Positions 25,948 through 35,405 of a stretch of DNA of 64,000 nt are shown here, one piece after another; positions within the stretch are counted from its first letter, which is position 1, and the number at the start of each line of letters is the position of its first letter. The position numbers and the translations under genes are program-made. The notes beneath the pieces were generated by a model that saw only the letters and a list, made by a program, of their open reading frames with translations, did not search any database and was not told the origin of the DNA. This DNA comes from AP-15 sp963703745 (GTDB taxonomy: Bacteria; Pseudomonadota; Alphaproteobacteria; ATCC43930; CGMCC-115725). The stretch is taken from assembly GCA_963703745.1 (NCBI GenBank), contig CAVPFL010000003.1:248001-312000 (forward strand), written 5' to 3'.

Positions 25948-26892
25948 CTAAGGTTTATCCCCGTCGTGGATCAATGCCGATGTCGGCGCGCTGCCGATCG
26001 CGGCAGGGTCGAACGGCGTGGTCTGATAGATTTCGTTGATCCAGTTACCGAACAGCAGATGCGCGTGGCTGCGCCAGCTGTTGCTTGGCGGCTGCGAAGG
26101 ATTGTCGCCGGGGAAATAGCGTGCAGGGAGATGGGTGCTGCCGTCTCGGCGATATTCTGCCCCGAGAGTGCCCGTGTCATATTCGAGGTGATTGAACATA
26201 TGTAGCGAGCGACGAGGTGCATCATCTATCAAGCACACACCGGCTTCTTCACTAGCGGCTAGAACGCGCAATCCACAATCCACCGGGAGGTCGTCCGGAC
26301 AAACTTCCGTCCAACGCGATACGGGAACGTCGAAGGCATCAGAAAAGCCTCGCAGATAAGGCGACGTAGGGGCTAAATTTCGGTGAGGGAAGACACCGAA
26401 GGCTTTGCGAGGAAGCTCGCGCTTCGGCACTCCGTGGAAGTGATAGAGGGCGGCTTGTGCGGCCCAGCATATCGTGAAGCAGCGATGGACGTGCGTTTGT
26501 GTCCAATCGAGGATCGAACGTAACTCAAGCCAGTACCGGACTTCCTCAAAAGGTAGCCGCTCGACCGGGGCGCCTGTAATGATAAAACCGTCAAAACGTT
26601 CGGCGCTGACATCGCTCCACGGCCGATAGAAGGTTGCCAGATGATCCGCAGGGGTGTTGCGGGCGACGTGATCCGTGATCCGCACCAGCGTCAGTTCGAT
26701 CTGGAGCGGTGTCGCCCCGAGCAGCCGAGCAAGCTGGGTTTCTGTGCTGATCTTGTCGGGCATGAGGTTAAGCAAGCCGATCCGTAATGGCCGGATGTCC
26801 TGGCGTACCGCATCTGCTTCGCGCATCACCACGACTCCTTCGGCCTCAAGTGAGCGGCGGGCGGGAAGATCGTCAGGAATTGTGATTGGCAC
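25948..26892 (-). CDS. metA: Homoserine O-acyltransferase (MetA), likely acetyl type
   Basis: This 314-residue MetA activates homoserine for methionine synthesis. I place the start at GTG 26892 (MPITIPDDLPARRSL), 9 bases after GGAGGAG. With that start the catalytic residues fall exactly on the family numbering: Cys142 (FTICWAAQAA), His235 and Glu237 (MFNHLEYD). Residue 111 is Glu (TGAPVERLPFEEV). In characterised MetA proteins Glu111 goes with acetyl-CoA and Gly111 with succinyl-CoA, so this is probably an acetyltransferase. The upstream ATG at 26910 has no ribosome-binding site. I found no convincing SAM riboswitch upstream. Confidence 0.93.
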   Translation of the reverse strand: MPITIPDDLPARRSLEAEGVVVMREADAVRQDIRPLRIGLLNLMPDKISTETQLARLLGATPLQIELTLVRITDHVARNTPADHLATFYRPWSDVSAERFDGFIITGAPVERLPFEEVRYWLELRSILDWTQTHVHRCFTICWAAQAALYHFHGVPKRELPRKAFGVFPHRNLAPTSPYLRGFSDAFDVPVSRWTEVCPDDLPVDCGLRVLAASEEAGVCLIDDAPRRSLHMFNHLEYDTGTLGAEYRRDGSTHLPARYFPGDNPSQPPSNSWRSHAHLLFGNWINEIYQTTPFDPAAIGSAPTSALIHDGDKP

Positions 26893-27232
26893 TTCGCGTC
26901 GCTCCTCCATGCGGGACCGACGCAGAGTGGCTTGATCCGTTTGGTTGCCGGCTCGGCCACATCCTCCTTGCGGAGTACCACCTTGCCCGGATTGGCAGGT
27001 TGGCGTTGGGCGTCGGCCCCAACTCTTGATGCTTCTGTTGAACCTATGTCGCCGAACCTGCCTCGGCAAGGCCCCGGTTTCAGGCGCCGAGTTCGGTAAG
27101 TCGAATGTCTGACGCGGGTCGAGGCTCCGCGTTCGCGGGGTGAGGGCGGGAAGGTGCGGGATCGGCGCTCTCCAGCCCATCGATGACGCCGCGGGAGAGA
27201 CGATGACCTCCCTCTCAAGGAGAGGGAGAGGG
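26893..27232. other. Upstream region of metA, no gene
   Basis: This region holds the metA leader on the minus strand. A short GTGGC/GCCAC pairing is present 40-75 bases before the metA start, but the rest of a SAM-II riboswitch (the GCTAAA-type segment) is absent. No gene is recognised. Confidence 0.4.
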
Positions 27233-27977
27233 CTACGCCACCGGCACCAGGGTCGGCGGCCAGAAGAGCGACAGCCAGCGGAAGGCGGCAGGCGGGGTGT
27301 AGTCGGGTGGGGCGGGCCCGCTGTCATAGCCGGCTCTGACCGCGTACGTGCCCAAGGTCTCGCCGAAATTCGCCACGACCACCTGCACGATCTGGGTCTG
27401 GCCGGGCGTCAGGATGTTGTCGGGGCCCGCCGCCGCCTGCACGGCGAAGCTCTGGGCCCCGCCCGGCGCGTCGATCTCGATCCCCAGGCTCTGATAGTGG
27501 GCCGGATACTCACCGATGTTCTACACGATGAAGCTGTCGGTGAGCTGGTTTCCGGCCAGCTGGGTCGGCTGCGGGCTGAACGTCAGCAGCGTGGCGCCGG
27601 CCGGAGGCGGGGCGGCGTCCCGCCCCAGATCTTAGCCATGATGACCGGGTCGGCCGAAACGGGGGCGTTGACGATGGGCCCGGTGAGTTGAAGCACCTGC
27701 GGCGAGGAAATGGCGATGTCCTGGCCATAGGTGGGCTTCTGGCTCTGGTAGCCGTCTTCCACCAGCAGGCCCTCCCAGGTCCCGTTCAGGGGAGGGGGAG
27801 GATTGCCGGGGACGCTCCCGAGGGTGGTGACTAAGTCGCCCAGGAACTGGGTGATCTTTCCGGGGTTCTCGGTGTCGATCGCCAGGGCGCACACGGTGTC
27901 GTGCAGGTTACGCGTGTTCCGGCGACGCCGGCGAAGTCGGCCGAAAGGTTCATCCACGGCTGGAAGACCAGGTCCAT
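27233..27977 (-). pseudogene. Decayed gene of unknown family
   Basis: An ORF begins at ATG 27977 (MDLVFQPWMNLSADFAGVAG) after AGAGGACAG and shifts frame near 27905 into LHDTVCALAIDTENPGKITQ and WEGLLVEDGYQSQKPTYGQD. It shifts again near 27620, meets an in-frame TAG near 27521 (between TDSFIV and NIGEYPAHY), and ends as GTYAVRAGYDSGPAPPDYTP before the stop at 27233. The pieces together make a plausible protein of about 245 residues with immunoglobulin-like C-terminal features. I do not recognise the family. At least three lesions indicate decay. Confidence 0.55.
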
Positions 27978-28191
27978 GACTGTCCTCTCTGAAGCTACTG
28001 GAACAATGGGGATGCTTAGGCGGCGCGGGGCCGTCCTCGGGAAAATGTGGAGCTGAAGGCCGGCGGCGCGGGCCAGGGCGGCCGGGGGATCCCCCGGGGG
28101 CACGCCTCACCTTCTTGAGCGCGTCCGGCCGCATCGACCCAAGTTGCCCCTCAACGGACCTTCGATGGCATTCATATCAGAACGCCGCAGT

Positions 28192-28635
28192 CTATGGCAC
28201 GTAGCGGGTGACACCCTCGACGATATCCTGATCGCGGCCGCGCAGCTCGATGACATTACGATCCGGGTCGCGGACGAAGACCGAGACCTGTCCACTCTCG
28301 CCGAAGCTGACCGGTCCCTGTGTGATCGCGATATCATTGGCCTTCAGAGCGGCAATCGTCGCCGGAATGGATGCGACACGCAGCGCCACGTGAGTGTAGC
28401 CGGGATATTTTTCTGGAACGTCCATCAGCAAATTCGTGCCCGGCTCACCGGCATTGGCATTGAAGATCAGGTTCAGCTCGACGCCGTTTCCGTTTCGGAC
28501 AATTGCGACGTCGTCGCCTTTGGCCCGGTGCAACAGATCGAACCCTAGGACTCGATAGAAGTTGAGCGCTAGCTCGAGATCGCGGACGCGAATGCCGATG
28601 TGATCGACGCGCTCGATGGCGATCTTCTGGATCAT
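28192..28635 (-). CDS. VOC-family glyoxalase/bleomycin-resistance-like protein
   Basis: This 147-residue protein begins its VOC module at IERVDHIGIRVRDLELALNF and ends DPDRNVIELRGRDQDIVEGV. The metal-binding positions (His in DHIG, His in GYTHVALRV, Glu in NVIELR) are present, so it may be a metal-dependent enzyme. Start 28635 follows AAGGAGG. It is not closely related to the VOC copies at 3024 and 6850. The substrate is unknown. Confidence 0.87.
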   Translation of the reverse strand: MIQKIAIERVDHIGIRVRDLELALNFYRVLGFDLLHRAKGDDVAIVRNGNGVELNLIFNANAGEPGTNLLMDVPEKYPGYTHVALRVASIPATIAALKANDIAITQGPVSFGESGQVSVFVRDPDRNVIELRGRDQDIVEGVTRYVP

Positions 28636-28957
28636 GGCGACCTCCTTGGGTTGCTGCATGCCTGATTTAATGCGCCACACCGCCGGCTGCTGCGGCCTTG
28701 CGTAGCATCGTGACCGCCATTACGGCGACCAGCAATACGATCTCGATCAAGTATGGTACCTAATGTCAGAGTTATGACCACTAGGACTCTCGTCGGCAGG
28801 ATAACTGGCTGTTCCTCTGCCGCCCCTTTGGAGTTGTCGGCGTCTCGCCAGCCTAGTCTCAGCCCGACGGTAAACCGCAGGGGCACCTTGGCTTGCGGGT
28901 GACACGCTCGGGGTCTGCGTGGCAGACTGGCGTCAACAATGACCGAAGGAGGGGACC
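28636..28957. other. Divergent intergenic region
   Basis: This region separates the divergent VOC and beta-propeller genes and must hold both promoters, but I cannot place -35/-10 boxes with confidence. Its end (GAAGGAGGGGACC) is the ribosome-binding site of the gene at 28958. Confidence 0.5.
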
Positions 28958-30175
28958 GTGAAGACACTCGTAAAGTTTCTGGCGCTGGGCGCGGCCGCCG
29001 GCGCTCTGCTCATGTCAGCCGGCGCCGCTAGCGCGCAGATGTTGATCAGCGGCAACGATGAGAAGGTGTGGTTCGACGAGACCGGCAAGACCGTGAACCA
29101 GCCGCCGGGCAAGGACACGGTGTCGATCATCGACATCCACGACCCGACCAAGCCGCGGATCCTCGCCAATCTGCCGCTGATGAATACGATCGTCGGGCCG
29201 CCGGTCAATCTCGCCATCACCCCCGACCAGCACTTGGCGCTGGTCGCCAACTCGCTAGACTGGGTCAGGGACGGTGAGGGCTGGAAGGGTGTGCCGGACA
29301 ACAAGATTTACGTGATCGACCTGACCGCCTCGCCGCCGGCGCAGATAGCAACGGTCGAGGCCGGCAAGCAGCCCTCCGGCATGGCGATCAATCGGGCGGG
29401 GACGCTCGCTTTGGTCGCCAACCTCGCCGACGACTCGGTCGGCGTACTGTCGATCGACGGCAAGAATGTGAAGCTCGTTGGAACGCTCTCGGTAGCCACC
29501 CAGCCGACGCCCACGGTGGCGACACCGCCGCCGGCGAGGCCGTCGGCGGTCGCGATCACCCCCGACGGCAAGCGCGCGCTCGTCGTCAAGTCCGGCGCCA
29601 ACCGGGTCGGGCTGCTCGACATCGACGGCCAAAAGGTCAGCTATGCCCAGGTCGACGGCAAGAACTACGACATGGCGAGCGGGCTGACCCCGCTCAATGT
29701 TCAGATAACCCCCGACGGCAAGCTGGCGATCGTCAACAACATCGGCGGCGGGCAGGACGGCCAGGTGGACACCGTCGGTGTGATCGACCTCGAGGCGAGC
29801 CCGCCGCGCGTCATCGATCAGGTCGTCGTCGGTGACGGCCCGGAGGGGCTCGCCATGAGCCCGGCCGGCGGTCACGCCGCCTCGCTGATCCTGAACGGCA
29901 CCGGCGGAACACCCAAGACCGCCTTCTACCGCCACGAAAAATCCTACGTGGCCCTGCTCAAGATCGACGGGAAGTCGGTTCGGAAAGTGGCGCAAGCCGA
30001 TGTCGGAGGTCTCGCCGAAGGCATCGCCTTCAGCCCGGACGGGCGTTACCTCTATGTTGGAAACTTCGTCGACAGCGACATCGACATCCTGCGGCTCGAA
30101 GGTGACGCGCTGACGAAAGTCGCGAGTTTCCCGCTGCCCGGACACCCGGCCTCGATGCGCGGCAGCACGCCCTGA
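28958..30175 (+). CDS. Secreted YncE-like beta-propeller protein
   Basis: This 405-residue protein has a signal peptide (MKTLVKFLALGAAAGALLMS, cleavage after ASA), so it is periplasmic. The mature part has repeated propeller blades marked by ITPD-type turns: NLAITPDQHLALVAN, AVAITPDGKRALVVKSG, VQITPDGKLAIVNNIGGG and IAFSPDGRYLYVGN. YncE-like proteins bind DNA or partner proteins and have no agreed function. The start follows a strong GGAGGGG. The gene is single. Confidence 0.85.
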   Translation: MKTLVKFLALGAAAGALLMSAGAASAQMLISGNDEKVWFDETGKTVNQPPGKDTVSIIDIHDPTKPRILANLPLMNTIVGPPVNLAITPDQHLALVANSLDWVRDGEGWKGVPDNKIYVIDLTASPPAQIATVEAGKQPSGMAINRAGTLALVANLADDSVGVLSIDGKNVKLVGTLSVATQPTPTVATPPPARPSAVAITPDGKRALVVKSGANRVGLLDIDGQKVSYAQVDGKNYDMASGLTPLNVQITPDGKLAIVNNIGGGQDGQVDTVGVIDLEASPPRVIDQVVVGDGPEGLAMSPAGGHAASLILNGTGGTPKTAFYRHEKSYVALLKIDGKSVRKVAQADVGGLAEGIAFSPDGRYLYVGNFVDSDIDILRLEGDALTKVASFPLPGHPASMRGSTP

Positions 30176-30435
30176 GAAGAGGCCAATGACCAGCTCTGGG
30201 CATCAGTGCCCAATCCGGTGAGATGCCTTTGTCTGCCATCCGACCGGGGCAGCCTGTGCCCTATGACCTTCTCGCTGGTGGACACGCCGGCATAGGCGGA
30301 CGCGGTACGGGACATGACGCGGGCTTTGAAGCATTCGTAAGCGCGATCGGTGCCTGCTGCGGCGGTGGCGGCATCCTGATCGTCGCGAATCTTGTGACGA
30401 TCGGAGAGAAATGGATGCTGCGAGGAGTTTGACAT
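30052..30435 (-). CDS. Small ORF with strong RBS, doubtful
   Basis: A 127-codon frame starts MSNSSQHPFLSDRHKIRDDQ after a perfect AAGGAGG. Its 3' third runs antisense to the end of the beta-propeller gene, which argues that the C-terminal part is not a real protein. It could be a truncated gene. No family is recognised. Confidence 0.25.
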   Translation of the reverse strand: MSNSSQHPFLSDRHKIRDDQDAATAAAGTDRAYECFKARVMSRTASAYAGVSTSEKVIGHRLPRSDGRQRHLTGLGTDAQSWSLASSQGVLPRIEAGCPGSGKLATFVSASPSSRRMSMSLSTKFPT

Positions 30436-30475
30436 GGCTCCTCCTTCAATTCTGTGTCGCACGTCGTCGTTCAGC

Positions 30476-31354
30476 TCAATGTCCGGCGCCGGCAAGTTTC
30501 AGGCCACGGAACAATTCTTCGTGGCTCAGTTGATGGTTGTTGGGGAGTTCGGTGGCGTAGATCTCGGCAATCCGCTGCGGCGTGTACCAGCCGAATCCTC
30601 GACCATGGAATTGACGCAGCGCTTCACGGGCCTCTTCAAAACGTCCGGCAAGGCCATAGGCGGCCACCAGGAATCCGCCACTGAACCACAGATTGCCTCG
30701 CTTATCGACGGATCTCTGTAGCCAGTGGATCGCGTCATCGTAGTCTGTCAATACGAAGTGGGCACGTCCGAGCACCCAGTAGAGAACCCCGGTGGATTGA
30801 TCATAGGGACCAGCGAGCTCGACTGCATGGCGTGCGATCGGCAGCGCCTCTCGCGCCTGCCCGAGGCGGACCAGTTGATTGGCCTTTTGCGCATGCGCCG
30901 CGGCGAAGTTCGGGTCAAGCCTAGTGGCCCGATCCATCGCCTCGTATCCTTCCTGATGGTTTCCCTCGACGCAGCGGATAAAGCCTTCGGCATACCGGGA
31001 CTGCGCCATGTTCGGGTCAATCTCGTCCGCTTTCGCGAGGGCTTCTCGCGCGCGCCGAACGAGGTCTTGGCCGGCTCCTATCTCCTCCTTGCCAGCCTCG
31101 TTCCACCTGTTCTTGTAGTCACTGATATAACAGGTGGCCAACTGGCTCCAAGCTCGGAGCGAGCGTGGATCGAGGTGCACCGCCTCCTCCAGAGCTAAGC
31201 GCGCCGCCAAAGTACTCTCTGGTATCACCTCCCTGCCGACGCAGGGTTCCGCCGATGGCATATCGCTGACACGCTGCCGAAGAAAAGCGACCCTCCCGGC
31301 CTGTTGCCAGATCGTTGGAGAAGAAATGACCGGCGGTTCCATCCCGTCCTCCAT
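30476..31354 (-). CDS. TPR protein, truncated cyclase paralogue
   Basis: This 292-residue protein consists of TPR-like repeats and aligns with the C-terminal half of the cyclase immediately upstream (31632-33644). Shared stretches include WSQLATCYISDYKNRWNEAG, AEGFIRCVEGNHQEGYEAMD, AQKANQLVRLGQAREALPI and LGRAHFVLTDYDDAIHWLQR. It lacks the cyclase and TolB-like domains. The first ~45 residues are unrelated and the start is uncertain. I read it as a leftover half of a tandem duplicate, possibly still translated. Confidence 0.6.
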   Translation of the reverse strand: MEDGMEPPVISSPTIWQQAGRVAFLRQRVSDMPSAEPCVGREVIPESTLAARLALEEAVHLDPRSLRAWSQLATCYISDYKNRWNEAGKEEIGAGQDLVRRAREALAKADEIDPNMAQSRYAEGFIRCVEGNHQEGYEAMDRATRLDPNFAAAHAQKANQLVRLGQAREALPIARHAVELAGPYDQSTGVLYWVLGRAHFVLTDYDDAIHWLQRSVDKRGNLWFSGGFLVAAYGLAGRFEEAREALRQFHGRGFGWYTPQRIAEIYATELPNNHQLSHEELFRGLKLAGAGH

Positions 31355-31631
31355 TTTTGTCGAAATCGCGACGTGTCAGTCTGAGCCATTCGGTTCGCGT
31401 AGTCCAAATCGGATCAAGCAGCGGCGATCCGAGCGCGCTCGCTATAAGCCGTAAGTCTCGGCGTTTCGCTCTCAATTTTCTAGGCTGCGTCCCAAACCCT
31501 GCAGCGAGGTTCGCTGTCCGCAGCGCAAGCTCTCCACGCTAAAGCGGCGGCTCAAGCCACGCCGCTGGCCGCTCTTGCTAGTCGCAAACCCCTGATAAGA
31601 GAAGCCGGCGGTGGTACGCTCGACGGAGTCT

Positions 31632-33644
31632 TTATTGCTCTGACACTCCGGCTAATCGCAGCCCATTGTACAATTCTTGAATACTCGCATGGACACCGGG
31701 ATCAGTGTGTGGAATTTCTTTTTCGTACAGATCACGTATGCGTTGCACGGTGTATCCACCAAATGCCCCTTTGTAGTCGCTTAACGCGGCAACCCCTTCG
31801 GGCTGCGCGTGACGTCCAGTCAGAGCATAGGCGGCGAGCAAATATGCTCGGCTATACCAAAGATTAGGTCTCACCTCGGCTGATTTTCGCAGCCAAACAA
31901 TTGCATTGCTATAATCTTTCACGACGAAATAAGCTCTTCCAAGGATCCAATAGAACACACCAATAGCCGGATCGCGGGGACTAAGGGTTATCGCCTTGAG
32001 CGCCGACGGCGGGGCCTCTTTCGGCCGTCCGACCATGACCAGCTGATTGGCTTTTTGCGCCAAAGCAGACGCGAAATTGGCATCGAGCTGGACCGCCCGA
32101 TCAAAGGCATCGAGCGCCCCTTGATGGTCTCCCTTTACGCGGCGGATAAAGCCATCCGCGAAGTGCGCTTGAGCGATCGACGGATCGATCTTTAGAGCCT
32201 CCTGAACCGCGGCCTCTCCCCGCTGGAGCAATTTCTGCGCGGCTTCCGGGCTGTCCTTCGCCTCATTCCAGTGGTTCAAATAATCACATCCAACCAACAA
32301 AGTCGCTAACTGGCTCCAGCTTTCGGCCGAATGAGGATCGAGGCGGACAAATTCCTCAAGATGCTGGCGCGCTGCGAGGCTGTGCTCGGGGGTAATTGAA
32401 CTCATGAGAAGAGCCATGGCGCGTAACCTCAAATCGATGGCATCGGGGTCTGCTGGCCGCTCAGCGATGGCACGACGATTCTCGGCCTGGACCAGCTGGA
32501 TATTGAGCGAGGATGCGATGCGGCCGGTAATAGCGTCCTGGAGCTCGTAAAGATCGGCCACCCCGGTATCGAAGCGGTCGGCCCAAAGCTGCGCGGCCGA
32601 ACGCGCTTCGACGAGTTGTGCATTGGTCTGCACCTTCAGCCCGGTTTTTCTGATGCTGCCCTGCAACAAGTAGCGAACCCTAAATTCTCGGCCGATCTCC
32701 CTTGGGTCGACGGCCTTGCCCTTGTAAGTGAAAGCCGTGGCGGGCGCGATCACCGCTAAGTCAGAGAGACGAGACAGATCGGTAGTCAGATCGTCGGTCA
32801 CCGCGTCGACGAAATAGTCTTGCTCCGGGTCATTACTGGCATTGCGGAACGGCAGCACCATGATCGATGCGCGAGGGGACATCAGCGAGTAGTCGCGCTG
32901 GATCGGCAGCGCCGCTACCGTAACCACGGCTGCGACTGCTAACGTACTGGCCATCAGTGTGGCCGAACGCCGGTGCCGACCTAACTGCGTTCGGAAAAGA
33001 CGCCGAGCACGGGCAACCGCGCCCTGCGAGAAAGGTTCCCGTTGTTGGTCTGCAACGCGCGCGACCCGATAGACGCGGATCGGACGCTCGAAATTCTTGA
33101 CCCTTCGGTCTCCTCTGTCCTCGAATGATAGGTCGGGATGGCCTTGTAGTTGATCGCGGACACCTCGCGTGACGTATATCTCGCCGGGTTCCGCGAGGCC
33201 TTCTAGACGAGCCGCGATATTGACACTGTTGCCGTAAATGTCGCGATCATCGCTGATCACATCGCCGGTATTGATGCCGATGCGGAGCCTTATTTGGTGA
33301 TCGCGATCGGCCCCACGATCCCGCTCGGCAATGCTATCCTGCAAATCCAGCCCGCAACATACCGCGTCTGCCGCGCTGTTAAATTCGACCAGGAACCCGT
33401 CGCCCATGGATCGGATCAGCCGGCCGCCATATTCGACAATTTGGGGTTTAATTAAATTCTCTACGTAATCTGCCAGTTTAACGTGTGTGCCTTCTTCGTC
33501 GACGCTCATCAATCGAGAATAGCCGACCACATCCGCGAGCAGAACGGCTTTCAATTGACGTTTCAGGTGTACGCGATCCATGATGCCGAGCACCTGATTT
33601 TTATGGACAGCTCTAAATTTACTAAAATTTTGTATATCTGTCAC
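31632..33644 (-). CDS. Class III adenylate/guanylate cyclase with TPRs
   Basis: This protein is up to 670 residues long. The cyclase domain covers roughly residues 28-200: KAVLLADVVGYSRLMSVDEE (first metal Asp), RSMGDGFLVEFNSAADAV, RIGINTGDVISDDRDIYGNS and VNIAARLEGLAEPGEIYV. A transmembrane helix follows (ATLMASTLAVAAVVTVAALP), then a TolB-like domain starting SIMVLPFRNASNDPEQDYF, then TPR repeats to the C-terminus. The product would be cAMP or cGMP made on the cytosolic side. The first start is GTG 33644. ATG 33581 (MDRVHLKRQLKAVLL) fits the family equally well. Its DNA is more AT-rich than the neighbours. Confidence 0.88.
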   Translation of the reverse strand: MTDIQNFSKFRAVHKNQVLGIMDRVHLKRQLKAVLLADVVGYSRLMSVDEEGTHVKLADYVENLIKPQIVEYGGRLIRSMGDGFLVEFNSAADAVCCGLDLQDSIAERDRGADRDHQIRLRIGINTGDVISDDRDIYGNSVNIAARLEGLAEPGEIYVTRGVRDQLQGHPDLSFEDRGDRRVKNFERPIRVYRVARVADQQREPFSQGAVARARRLFRTQLGRHRRSATLMASTLAVAAVVTVAALPIQRDYSLMSPRASIMVLPFRNASNDPEQDYFVDAVTDDLTTDLSRLSDLAVIAPATAFTYKGKAVDPREIGREFRVRYLLQGSIRKTGLKVQTNAQLVEARSAAQLWADRFDTGVADLYELQDAITGRIASSLNIQLVQAENRRAIAERPADPDAIDLRLRAMALLMSSITPEHSLAARQHLEEFVRLDPHSAESWSQLATLLVGCDYLNHWNEAKDSPEAAQKLLQRGEAAVQEALKIDPSIAQAHFADGFIRRVKGDHQGALDAFDRAVQLDANFASALAQKANQLVMVGRPKEAPPSALKAITLSPRDPAIGVFYWILGRAYFVVKDYSNAIVWLRKSAEVRPNLWYSRAYLLAAYALTGRHAQPEGVAALSDYKGAFGGYTVQRIRDLYEKEIPHTDPGVHASIQELYNGLRLAGVSEQ

Positions 33645-33689
33645 CTGCAGATAATGCGTGGCACAACTTTATTCGCCGACTAGTCCCGA

Positions 33690-35405
33690 TCAGGCGAGGG
33701 CGCCGGCTGTGGCCTTCTCTCGCCGGGACGGGGAGGTATTCCACGCTCTCTCGTCGATCGGCGCCAGAGCTGGGTCGCTGTAGGGGCTCGGGTCGCGTTC
33801 GACGCGGCGCCGGATGCGGTGCAGGTAGAGGTAGAAGACGGCGAGCTTAATGTGGGTTTGGAGGACCTCGCGGACCCGCCTTGGATAGAAGACGGCCGGT
33901 TTTTCGCACGGCAGCCCAGCGCGGCGCTCGCGGCGCAATTTGCGGCGGAAATAGCCGCCCTGCAGCGGATGCACGTTCTCCTGCAGAAAGGTGAAATAGA
34001 ACTGGAGTATGTGATTTAACAGCCGCACCGGCTTGATGCCGGAGGCCTTGGCGCGGCGGAAGATCGTCTCGATGTGCTCGGCCGAATAATAGAGGTCCCA
34101 GGCCCGGCGATAGACTTGCTGCCAGTCGCCTGAGGTCATGACCGAATGACCGGTGGTAACGTGCTCGAGGTCATATTTGTTCATGTCGGGGTCCATCCAT
34201 ACCCCGTCGCGATGGAGCGCTTGGTGGTCGGCCGAGCCCGGCAGCGGCGTCAAGATAAAGAACTCGAGCAGATCGACCGGCAATTCCTGCTGCACGGTAC
34301 GGATGTCGCGCGCGATCCGCTCCGGCGTATCGCCCGGAAAGCCCAGGATGTAGCCGGCATAGGTGATGATCCGCTGGGCGCGCCAGGCGAGGAACATCTG
34401 GCGGTATTCATGCACCCGGTTCTGTTTCTTCTTGGCCTGCAGCAGATTGTCGGGGTTGATGTTCTCGAGCCCGATGAAGACGCGCTTGCAGCCGGCGCGC
34501 GCTGCTTTCTCGATGAAATTCGGGATGCGATGGCACAAGGTGTCGACCTGGATGATGAACTGCAGCGCCAGCCCCTCGCGCTCGCGCATCTCGATCAGCC
34601 GGTCGAAAATCGCCTCCCAATTGCGGTTGCGCGCAAAATTGTCGTCGGTGATGAAGAAGCGGAAGACACCCTGGGCGAGGTTGGCGCGCACCAGCTGCTC
34701 GACATCGTCGGCGTCGCGCCAGCGCGACTTTCGTCCCTGCACATTGATGATCGTGCGGAAGCTGCACTGGAACGGGCAGCCGCGCCCGGCATCGAAAGCG
34801 CCGATCGTCTCGCCGTAACGCCGCACGATCTCAAGCGGCAGGAACGGCGTCACCTGCTGCTCCAGCCCGGGCAGATCGTCCATGAAATTGTAGATCGGCT
34901 GCAGCCTGCCAGCGAACGCGTCCGAGAAAAGCCCGGCAAGCCTTCCCTCCGCCTCGCCGGCGAACAGGGTCACACCGAGCTGACGTGCCGCCGCGAGGTC
35001 GGGCGGCAGCTTGGGCAGCATCGCCAGACACCCTGAGACGTGAAACCCGCCGACGGCCACCTGGATGCCGGCCTTGCGAAAACGGGCGGCTAAATCCATG
35101 GCGCGCGGGAACTGGTTCGACTGCACGCCGACGAGGCAGACGAGCCCGGCATCGGCACCCTTGATCCGCCGGATGATCCGGCGGACCGGAATCACTGTGT
35201 GGCACTCGTCATAGGCTCGGATCTCGATCGCGACCTCGGAACCGAGTGCGCGCCGCTCCGCCAAATCCGCCGCGATGCCGTAAAGACAGGCGAGCGAGTT
35301 CGACGGAATCCAGGATTTCCACCATTGGATCACGTAACCATCGTCGTCGTAATGCGACGGCTTGATCAGCTCGACGACGAACCGTCGGTCCCCCAACGCG
35401 ACCAC
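33690..35405 (-). CDS. B12-binding/radical SAM protein lacking one cluster Cys
   Basis: This 571-residue protein has an N-terminal cobalamin-binding-like domain (residues about 60-180) and a radical SAM domain. The expected CxxxCxxC motif reads CPFQCSFR: Cys210 and Cys214 are present, but the third cysteine is Arg217 (codon CGC, one base from TGC). The following TIINVQGRKSRWRDADDVEQ, ENINPDNLLQAKKKQNRVHE and YILGFPGDTPERIARDIRTV are normal. Members of this family modify lipids or natural products. Without the third Cys the [4Fe-4S] cluster should not assemble normally. The frame is otherwise intact. Confidence 0.88.
   Translation of the reverse strand: MVALGDRRFVVELIKPSHYDDDGYVIQWWKSWIPSNSLACLYGIAADLAERRALGSEVAIEIRAYDECHTVIPVRRIIRRIKGADAGLVCLVGVQSNQFPRAMDLAARFRKAGIQVAVGGFHVSGCLAMLPKLPPDLAAARQLGVTLFAGEAEGRLAGLFSDAFAGRLQPIYNFMDDLPGLEQQVTPFLPLEIVRRYGETIGAFDAGRGCPFQCSFRTIINVQGRKSRWRDADDVEQLVRANLAQGVFRFFITDDNFARNRNWEAIFDRLIEMREREGLALQFIIQVDTLCHRIPNFIEKAARAGCKRVFIGLENINPDNLLQAKKKQNRVHEYRQMFLAWRAQRIITYAGYILGFPGDTPERIARDIRTVQQELPVDLLEFFILTPLPGSADHQALHRDGVWMDPDMNKYDLEHVTTGHSVMTSGDWQQVYRRAWDLYYSAEHIETIFRRAKASGIKPVRLLNHILQFYFTFLQENVHPLQGGYFRRKLRRERRAGLPCEKPAVFYPRRVREVLQTHIKLAVFYLYLHRIRRRVERDPSPYSDPALAPIDERAWNTSPSRREKATAGALA

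Noticed and set aside
26893..27000. SAM-II riboswitch upstream of metA
   Set aside because: Only a short GTGGC/GCCAC pairing is present. The conserved GCTAAA-type segment and pseudoknot partner are missing.
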